Source: Dichotomocladium elegans | Taxonomy: Eukaryota > Mucoromycota > Mucoromycetes > Mucorales > Lichtheimiaceae | Direction of reading: 5' to 3' | DNA length: 64,000 nucleotides | Assembly (NCBI GenBank): GCA_025716815.1 | Contig: JAIXMN010000040.1 | Span: forward strand, 160,589 to 224,588 | Shown here: one piece after another, positions 56,742 through 64,000 of the stretch | Numbering within the stretch: position 1 is the first letter of the stretch | How the letters are laid out: each line of letters opens with the position of its first letter | Made by a program: the position numbers and the translations under genes | Notes under the pieces: model-generated | Databases searched by the model: none | The model's input: the letters and a program-made list of their open reading frames with translations, nothing else | Told to the model about the DNA's origin: nothing

Positions 56742-58984
56742 TTAAGATCGTCGTCTCTGACTTCTTCTCAAATTCTTGTCGGTCTTGTTATAGTCAGATC
56801 GTGATCGTTTCTTGCTGGGTACTTTATCCTTTTTGTGCGATGACTCAATTTCGGGTGGTACATCAGCATTCTTTTCATCTTGTCCCAGTCTATGCCAGTA
56901 TTCGATGATGAATCCAGGATCGGTGAATTTGTCGGGTGTCAACCATTGATCATCTTCAGGTCCATAACCCTTCCATCGTACGCGATATTGACGGTTTCCT
57001 GGCTTTCCTTTGTGTGCAATGATGGCCTGTACTTCATATAATTCATCTTGAGGGACAACTTCGTCTTGATTGATCAGTTTCATCTCAGAGGGTGAATAGT
57101 CGCGAGGCATTAATGCTCCAGTTTCGTCTTGCAACACATATGATCCTCCTTGTGTTTTGCGTAGCACGGTATAAGGTCCTTCAAAGATCGGAGCTAGCTT
57201 GCTTTTCCAGTTCTGTACACGGACCATCACATGACTCCTTTCTGGGAAGTCTGTCAAGTGATGTTTTTCGTCAACTTTTTTCTTCTGTTTATCTCCATGC
57301 TCTTCCACTTTTCGTTTCAAGGCAGGAAAGACGACATCGTGCATATACGCGGCACGCTCCATTAATTCCTCGTGTGTGGACGCGCGTTTTTCAACAGCAT
57401 TCTTGTCGCGGTAGTCTTTCAACTCGTTAATTCGTCGCGCGAACATGAGGGAGAATGGGGAGGAACCCAACCTCTCAGAAATGCGGCTGTTGATTTCCAG
57501 CTGTGTACTGGGAACGTAGAAATCCCAGTCTTTACCAGCACCTTGTAGTTTCTTGCGAATGACACTCAGCGTGGTTTGCACCCATCGTTCAGCAACACCA
57601 TTAGCGCGTGGGTGATAAGACGTAGTAAGTCGGTGGTCAATTCCCAGATTCTCAACAAAGGTCTTCATCTTGAAGTTCTTGAATTCGCTTCCATTATCTG
57701 ACTGAATAATCTTGGGTAGTCCGAAATCGCAGAATACAGACTTGAAAACTTCAATGATGGTATCAGCCGCCTTGTCTGGTAGTGCGCGCAGTATACAAAA
57801 GCGTGTGCACACATCGACAAAGACGATAATGTAATTGTTTCCTTTGCATGAAGTGCGATGAAAGTTAGTCAAGTCAACTGCCCAGTGATCACCTGGTAAG
57901 TATGCGTATATTGGTCGCAAGGGATTGAAACCTCGTTTGCCAATGTTGTAACGTTGACATTGAATGCATGATCGTACGTGCTCTACCGCATCTTGGAACA
58001 AGTTTGCCCAGTGGACACCATCGGCATGCAGCGATCGCACAATATGCTCTGCTCCTTCATGACCGCCCGTTAATTGTGCCTTTTCCAACAATGCTGGACG
58101 TTTGGCCTCAGGTGGACACATCGTATCTTGTGGATATTCGAAAGGCTTGATGACGAATACACGTTTGTTGGACGGATTTTTCTTTGCTGGCCGTATAATA
58201 GGAACATCACCCCCCTCCAGCTGGTCGGCAGGGGCGAACAAGCGAGAAAGGTTATCGGGCAGCACATTCTCAATACCTGGTAGATGAATCACTTGGAAGG
58301 AATTATCGAGAAGAGTATCTAACCAGTTAATCATCATAGGATTAGCAATCTTCTGGGTATGTAGGTATGTCAGCGCTTTATGATCGGTGTATAGGGTGAA
58401 TGGATTTCCCCATAGATACTGATGAAACTTCTGTAGCACATATACAACTGCTAGCAGCTCTCGTTTGGTTGTTGAATAGTTGCGTTCGGATTTGCTGAGA
58501 GAGCGAGCCATAAACGATACATATTGCTTCACACCATCGTTCATTTGAAAGAGGACGGCGCCAATCCCGTAGTTGGATGCATCAGTAGCCACGTAAAACG
58601 GTAATGAGAGATCTGGGTATCGCAAGAGGGTATGCTCAGCTAACAGAGCTTTCAGCTTATTGAAGCAGGCAGTATGCTCGTCAGTCCAGAGCTGATTCAA
58701 AGATCCAGCGGAACGTAACGCATCGAGTGGCGCACTGATCTCAGAAACCTTTGGAATATGGTCGCGGAAATAATTGATGATCCCCATGAAACGCATTACA
58801 TCCTTGCCCATTCGTGGTATAGGCCACTGTAGGACATTGGTAAGTTTTCGTTCATCAGGGGTAATACCACTCTGCGAGATACAGAATCCAAGTAGATAAA
58901 CCGATCATTGGGCAAAATGGCACTTTGCGGGATTGAGGAGCAAATTGACGTTGGTCAGTGCTTGGATAGCCAATTGGACGTGGC
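56742..58984 (-). pseudogene. Pol fragment of chromovirus Ty3-i (RT thumb to chromodomain)
   Basis: Related to Ty3-d. Begins at HVQLAIQALTNVN in the RT thumb, where a small LTR cuts it. RNase H: ATDASNYGIGAVLF and LYTDHKALTYLHT. Integrase: CIQCQRYN, WAVDLTNFH, IQSDNGSEF, NGVAERWVQT. Chromodomain: YRVRWKGYGPEDDQWLTP, where the third aromatic-cage region differs from Ty3-d (WLTP for WEPH). Stop near 56742, with a basic Arg/Ser tail. One TGA at 58907-58905 aligns with the Arg of HFAQRCVYLLGF in Ty3-d. Gag, protease and most of RT are missing. Confidence 0.92.
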
Positions 58985-59133
58985 TGTTTTATCACGAGTG
59001 GAAGTAAGTGAGACTGGATAAAGGTGCTCTTTATTGTACCATGAGCTGCCTTGCTATAACAAATTGGTAAGCGGTGTTTCACGAGCTACTAAGAAGGTCA
59101 TGTGATCTCCGCTCTAGAGTGATAACTACAACA
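58985..59133 (-). mobile_element. Short solo LTR (149 bp)
   Basis: On minus TGTTGTAGTTATCAC...GTGATAAAACA; AATAAAGAG inside. Flanks GTGGC / GTGAC, a 4/5 match. It separates Ty3-i pol from Ty3-j gag. Confidence 0.6.
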
Positions 59134-59886
59134 GTGACGTCCCGTAGGGTCACCATTACTGGCGGCGTACTCCTTCATGGCCTCGTATGACTCAGCTGCG
59201 TTATACGCGGCAAGAAGAGTGGCTGGTTCCTTCATCAAGACGGGGAGACGAGCATCCAAGTTGAGTCCATGGATGAATGCGTCAACGGCATCCTCCTGAT
59301 CCATCCCGGGTAGGTCCAGCATAATATCCCGGAATGCGACCACGTACTCACGGATGGTGCCAGAGGCGGTCATGCCTTGCTTGAGCTGGCAGAGCTTGTT
59401 TCGGGCAACCTGAGCGTAGTTGCGCGGCTTGAACTCAAAACGAATGGCCGCACAAAAGTCTTCCCATGTCTTGGGCGTCTGGTTGGTATCGGCATCCAGG
59501 CTGAATGACATCTCCAGATGTCGCCACCATGTTGCAGCGCCGTCCCGCAGGAGCGTCGAAGCATAGGCTACTCTTTCAGGGACACTGAGTTCGGCATGAT
59601 CAACGTACTTATCGACGGTGTGTAACCAAGCTTCCACCACTGATGACGAGCGACTGCCGCGAAAGAGGTCAGGTTGGACTGGTTTGACCTTCATGGCGGG
59701 GATCGAACAGCTCTTGGATTCCTCACGCAAAGCCTTGATCTCTTGTTGCTGTGCTTGCATTTGTTGCATCATCACATGCATCGCCTCGAGCATTGCCTTG
59801 GAGTCGGTTATCATGTTTTGTTCTTCGTCTGAATCGGAAGTGTTGTTGGAAGGTTGATCTTTGAAAATTCGCTTGCGATGAATCAC
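59134..59886 (-). pseudogene. Gag of Ty3-j, truncated
   Basis: ATG 59886. Coiled coil (MMQQMQAQQQEIKALREESK), then Ty3 capsid: VVEAWLHTVDKYVDHAEL, LLRDGAATWWRHLEM, FEFKPRNYAQVARNKL, AFIHGLNLDARLPVLMKEP. Cut at ...SNGDPTGRH by the 149-bp LTR before any zinc knuckle. The remaining part has no internal stop. Similar in plan to Ty3-e Gag. Confidence 0.88.
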
Positions 59887-59890
59887 TGGG

Positions 59891-59902
59891 CATCAGCTAC
59901 CA
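59891..59902 (-). other. Primer binding site of Ty3-j (initiator tRNA-Met type)
   Basis: TGGTAGCTGATG on minus, two bases from the LTR end. Confidence 0.75.
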
Positions 59903-59904
59903 AA

Positions 59905-60167
59905 TGTCATCTTTTATCAAAACTTTGATACCACGGAGAAGAGACGACGTCCACTGAGGGAATAACCATGAAGAGATAACCACGGAGAGATAGAATCACA
60001 CAGATACTTGTACTGTCAGATAGATGTTCCTCTTTATTAAAACGACTGTCCCATTATTTATACTGTATTGATCACTACGAAAATGACTACAATGCTGTCA
60101 AGATGGCTACTGATGACTCATGTTTAGCAACTATTGTCATTCGGACTTTGTTTCCAAAAGTGCTACA
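59905..60167 (-). mobile_element. 5' LTR of Ty3-j
   Basis: On minus TGTAGCACTTTTGG...GATAAAAGATGACA; CAGTATAAATAATGG and TTTAATAAAGAGG inside. The start is approximate. Confidence 0.6.
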
Positions 60168-60187
60168 CTCCCTGGTAATGGTCGTGC

Positions 60188-60594
60188 TGTCGTCTTTGTT
60201 TTTACTTGAATACGGAAAGACGACGACCACGAAGAGTAACCACAGATAGGATAGAGTCCACAAAGATAATAACGAAGAGAGTATAGACCACGAAGGATAG
60301 CCACGAAGAGAGTATAGACACGAAGGATAACCACGAAGAGAGTAGACCAGGGAAATGGTTCCTCATCTCTTTATTGTTAGATAAGTTTTCCCTTATTTAT
60401 ATTGTTTTCTAATACTAAAAATATACATAAAATATATCGTCCTCTGTCCGGACGATGTGTCTAAAGAAGTAATCTTCGTATGTAATGATCCATGTCGGGC
60501 GAGGTATCAAAAGAAGGCCGAACATTACGTCAGGAATAGTCCCAAAACGGAAGTTGGTCGGTAGTTGGAATACCCGGCTAATATGACTACGACA
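60188..60594 (-). mobile_element. LTR with internal minisatellite, minus strand
   Basis: On minus TGTCGTAGTCATATT...AACAAAGACGACA, 407 bp. Relative of the LTR at 60635 in opposite orientation. Confidence 0.65.
60212..60355. repeat. ~30-bp minisatellite (ACGAAGGATAGCCACGAAG units)
   Basis: Repeated CCACGAAG(GATA)/(AGAGAGTATAGA) units, about four copies, in the U5-like part of the LTR. Confidence 0.85.
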
Positions 60595-60634
60595 GTGCAG
60601 CCGGTGGTTAAAATAATTGATCTGACTGTACTAC

Positions 60635-61033
60635 TGTCGTAGCTTACACCAACCGGCGATTTGATCAACCGACCTACTTCCATTTTCGTACGATGCCTGA
60701 CGTAATGCTCGGCCGACTTTCTTCTTTTGATATCACGACCGACATGGATAATGACAGACATAATTACTTCTTTAACAGCATCGCCCGTACGAATGACGAT
60801 ATCGCATGTATAATTTTAGTAGTAGAAAACAGTATAAATAAGGGACAAGTAGACAGCAATAAAGGCACTCATCTACCCAGCGCTTTCCTGGTCTACTCTC
60901 TTCGTGGTTATCCTTCGTGGTCTATACTCTCTTCGTGGCTATCCTTCGTGGTCTATACTCTCTTCGTGGTTATCCTTCGTGGTCGATACTCTCTTCGTGG
61001 CTATCCTTCGTGGTCGTCGTCTTTCTGTATTCA
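60635..61033 (+). mobile_element. Inverted partner LTR, plus strand, 3' end cut
   Basis: TGTCGTAGCTTACACC...CTGTATTCA; lacks the final ~20 bp because the LTR at 61034 begins there. CAGTATAAATAAGG and CAATAAAGGC inside. Confidence 0.65.
60888..61022. repeat. ~30-bp minisatellite (CTTCGTGGCTATCCTTCGTGG units)
   Basis: About four to five copies; reverse complement of the array at 60212-60355. Confidence 0.88.
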
Positions 61034-61368
61034 TGTCGTCTTCGTAATTTGGCGGATACACCGTAGCCAGAGAACAGACTTTTGGAGGAACAATTAAATG
61101 TGAAAGATAACTCTCAGATGATGTTTATTGTTTGGACGCTGCCTGGATATTTATATTGTTTTCTAATGCTAAGTATACTTAAGATAAACTGCACAGACGT
61201 CATGGAGAATGGATGATGTAATTAGAGATGTAGTACAACGTGCGTGATAATCCATGGCGTCATAATGCTAAAAGGTAGTAAGCCCGACATTACGTCAGGG
61301 ATCGTTATGAAAATAGACTTGAGCCGGAAATTCTAATGACCGATTAATCTGGCTACGACACTACGACA
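61034..61368 (-). mobile_element. Full-length solo LTR of the Ty3-e family
   Basis: 335 bp, on minus TGTCGTAGTGTCG...TTACGAAGACGACA; its last 39 bp match the Ty3-e remnant at 25969-26007. TATA module at ~61120-61160. Confidence 0.75.
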
Positions 61369-61448
61369 ACAGTATGTCGTCTTTGTTTTTGCTTGTATCA
61401 CGAAGAGAAGACGACCACAGAGGGAGTCACGAAGAATATATATATATA
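61369..61448. other. LTR end fragment and short (TA)n
   Basis: TGTCGTCTTTGTTTTTGCTTG from ~61375 repeats the end of the LTR at 60188. A TATATATATATA tract precedes the MITE terminus. Confidence 0.5.
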
Positions 61449-61450
61449 TA

Positions 61451-61495
61451 CAGGATTTTCAAGAAGAAGTTTGCGACAAGGATTAGTTGTTCATT
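61451..61495. mobile_element. MITE-family terminus, single end only
   Basis: CAGGATTTTCAAGAAGAAG...TTAGTTGTTCAT as in the MITE arm, preceded by TA. A related GAGGTTTTTCG word follows at ~61612, but I find no matching right end up to the window edge. Confidence 0.6.
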
Positions 61496-61499
61496 GCCG

Positions 61500-63401
61500 T
61501 ATTTTTTAGTTCGTTATTGCTGAGAAAAGTTTGGGCATAGAAACTTTGGTTGTTGGTGAATTGCGGCCCTGAATTTGGCCGGCAGCGGCTATTGAATTCG
61601 CAAAAAATCGTCGAGGTTTTTCGTTTTTTTCGTCTATCCAATTCGTCTCCCACAGCCCAGTTGTTCGGCAGCATTTCGAAGGTCGATGCCACATACAAAG
61701 ATGTTGGATCCTGCAGTATTATTTTATCGTCAAGAGGATTCTTTTTTTTGGATTTGGTTGGCAAGGACATTCGCGCAAACAATGCAAGTTCTCGGTTTTA
61801 GTAATCCCATTTGGTTACTGCCAAGTCGCATTTGGAACGCACTTTTATTTTGTTCGCATGGCATCTCTATATATTTCGCAATCTCTCTTGCCGCACTTAA
61901 CTCGAACATTTGTGCGATTAAAAGAAAAAGCGGCGAACAGTGGGAGACTGGCAGCTGCTGAAAGGTACCAAACTCGGCATGCTGTATTCTTTTCTTGTCA
62001 TCCGTCGCCATTTCTGTGCAGCAAAGCTGGCAATTGGCCATTGGCTAGTTCGCCACAATGTAAGAATAAGATGGGTGAATGGCGCTTAAAAACAAAACGG
62101 GAGAGAATGGTACAGTAGGAGAATAAAAATGGGCGCGACGCGGTTAATTGAAATATCGATGCGCTTCCCACCCTTTTTCTGGTAGTGCGCCCTCGCATTA
62201 TACTTTTGAACATGTGCAAAACGAACCATCCTGCTCTTAATTAAACACAAGCTATTGTGAGGGAAAAAGAGAAATGGCAACAACTTCTCCGAGATTCTGC
62301 TTTCTCACGAAAACCATGCTGCTACTCTATTTGCCGCTTCTTTCGACACATGTGTGCACCCTTGTCTTTTGCAAACGTAAGCCTTGACATCGACAGGACC
62401 TTGCTGGTCTTCAACAAAGTCAAGCTGCAGTTAATGTCTAGATCTAATGTAAGAATAGCATTCGCTGGTCAAGGTGCTGATTGCAATAATGTCGAGCAAA
62501 GTAACTTACTAGTTATTATAAAGAAATACTCAATGCCATACCGTGCTACTATGAACGCGTTTCCGCCTTTTTAAATGTCTCTCGAATATGGCACATATCA
62601 CGAATATACGGAAAATCGCGTGATTTCGAAGCACAATGTGACATTGATCATGGAGATCCCTGAAAAGAGACGGTGAATGCTTACGCTTTAAACGTCTCTC
62701 GCATTCCGCTTAAACATGTGCTTCTTTTATACCCCGTTCAACATCGAAATAGCAGCAGGAATCAATGAAATCATTCATATACTTGGTCGATTCGATCATG
62801 GACGTATGAAAGGTAATACCCTTGATGCGTCAAGGCGCAATCTATGTCAACGAGGGAAAAAAGATTAAGGGAGAAACCCTATTCAAAAAATTAGCTAATT
62901 AATCGTCGGCATAGGTCTTGGTAGAACTTCCTGTGTTGGCCGACAGAAAGAATGATAGTAAAAGGGTAGCCTATCCAGCTATACAGCATTTGCAATATGT
63001 GGGGTAAATGGATAAGCTGGTGAAAATTTGCGGACATTGAGGATGGATAGCTTTATCTGTACATATCGCTCTACTTGGTACTTAGCTATACTGAGTAACG
63101 AAGTTAAAAGTACTGGAAAGAAGTGATATTTTTGAGAATGCGATAGTTGAAGATCAGTTTGTGCATTCTGTGATCAAAAAGGATGTTTGGGGCGCTTGTG
63201 ATTTAGTATTAAGTGCATAACGGACGCCTGTTAGAGCATGTCATCTGACAGGGTGATTAAGCAGAACTGCTAAGCCTATTCACCGTTCGTGGTGGTGTTG
63301 TGTTACAAAAGCTAGAACGAATACTTACTCATAATAAATGTGAATTTCTTTAACGCCTTTTTCCCCTCCAAAGTTTTCCTTATACTCTTGTTCACCATAA
63401 A
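61500..63401. other. No supportable gene (possible host intergenic DNA)
   Basis: Short ORFs on both strands only (largest ~105 codons, no family recognised). A GTAAG after 62373 and the hydrophobic 38-codon frame at 62274 might be part of a spliced small gene, but evidence is weak. Confidence 0.4.
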
Positions 63402-64000
63402 ATGGCTTCCTCAAAATCCAACAAAATCTCGGCACGCACTGTTGCCAAGGTCACGAAACACCATTATCGACCGGTAATCCCTTCACAGACACGCTTGCAA
63501 CTTGCGCATAGGTGTTCCCCAGTCGTTACGCGACGTTTGACCAGATCTATGGCATCACTAGATCTTCGTGGAGATGGTATGAGTAAGACTGGTCGTCCAT
63601 TTCAAGAAAAGGGCAATGATCCATATCAGAAACTCTACAAAATACAGCCTCATTAAAAGACAGACATAGCTGATACCCAGGCCAGTCCTATGAGTGAGGA
63701 CGATGACGATGACGATGGCGATGACGTGAACGACGATGATGAAGGCGGTGAAGAGATCGATCTCGAAGGAGGAATGTTGGATAGGATGAATGATTTGGCG
63801 TTCACCAAATACCGCTTCCAGGTCGACGAAACGGAAAGCGATTGCAGTACTGGCAGTGAAAGTGATAGTGATGAGGCCAATACCAACTACGACGCTCGTA
63901 GAGACAGTACTGTGATAGATATCTCCCAATCAGCTCGACAAATGTCAACCTTGCAGTCGCTGTTGCCAGACACTGGTTCTTCGACGTTGCTTGTTGTTGA
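63402..64000 (+). CDS. Acidic disordered protein, two visible exons, runs off right edge
   Basis: ATG 63402 in good context (AAAATGGC). Exon 1 63402-63576 encodes a Lys/Arg/Ser-rich start (KSNKISARTVAKVTKHH) and a Thr/Arg-rich segment. An intron of 93 bp, GTATGAG...ACATAG (63577-63669), removes an in-frame TAA. Exon 2 continues in phase from 63670 past the window. Exon 2 has a long Asp/Glu tract (MSEDDDDDDGDDVNDDD), then GGMLDRMNDLAFTKYRFQVD and a Ser/Asp-rich part. Upstream sequence is CT-rich without LTR features. It looks like a host gene; no domain is recognised, so no function is assigned. The intron is inferred from sequence only. Confidence 0.6.

Noticed and set aside
60212..61022. CRISPR-like alternation of repeats
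   Set aside because: Units are contiguous ~30-bp minisatellite copies without unique spacers, lie in LTRs, and the genome is eukaryotic.
61730..62041. Cys-rich minus-strand protein of 103 aa
   Set aside because: No recognisable zinc-finger spacing, overlapping alternative ORFs on the other strand, and adjacency to a MITE-like fragment.

Overview
The window looks like a transposable-element-rich nuclear segment of an early-diverging filamentous fungus, most likely Mucoromycota. Supporting points are short GT-AG introns (53 to 93 bp) with CTAA-type branch sites, a tRNA-Tyr gene with a 10-nt intron, and several Ty3/Gypsy lineages, some with chromodomain integrases. There are also hAT, PIF/Harbinger, Tc1/mariner-like and Helitron remnants and a Fanzor-type RNA-guided nuclease fragment. 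The species assignment is inference. Only the tRNA gene and a gene entering the right edge look like host genes; nearly everything else is mobile DNA or its debris.

Layout. 1-840: 5' end of a minus-strand LTR element with a poly-Asn gag. 849-4230: decayed gag, cut by a 365-bp MITE. 4231-9451: hAT copy 1 (frameshifted transposase, internal LTR). 9452-11448: Helitron Rep fragment with two more MITEs. 11449-16713: Ty3-c, with a textbook -1 frameshift site. 16714-25968: Ty3-d, a young chromovirus with near-identical LTRs, split by a complete two-gene Harbinger element (20227-23820). 25969-36301: Ty3-e, split by a full-length antisense chromovirus, Ty3-f (26341-31957, 5-bp target duplication), and by a solo LTR. 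36302-41495: hAT copy 2, inverted relative to copy 1, with an apparently intact three-exon transposase. 41496-48866: Ty3-g fragment, an LTR cluster, and Ty3-h, whose only visible lesions are two TGA codons. 48905-48987: tRNA-Tyr. 49442-55205: Tc1-like element T with ~0.9-kb terminal inverted repeats, one arm carrying two MITEs that themselves carry three solo LTRs. 55208-55737: Fanzor remnant. 56213-61448: chromovirus Ty3-i, gag of Ty3-j, and a dense LTR cluster with minisatellites. 61500-63400: nothing confidently coding. 63402-end: a spliced gene for an acidic protein.

How it fits together. The nesting gives a relative history. Ty3-e and element T are old hosts; the MITEs entered T, then LTR elements entered the MITEs; Ty3-f and Harbinger are late arrivals. 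Ty3-a, c, e, h and j carry gag or pol decoded separately or with frameshifting. Ty3-c, e, h and j use a primer site matching initiator tRNA-Met, while Ty3-d has a single gag-pol ORF and looks self-primed. Premature stops in the older elements are almost all TGA, and where a paralogue is present in the window they align with Arg, which points to CpG decay of CGA codons.
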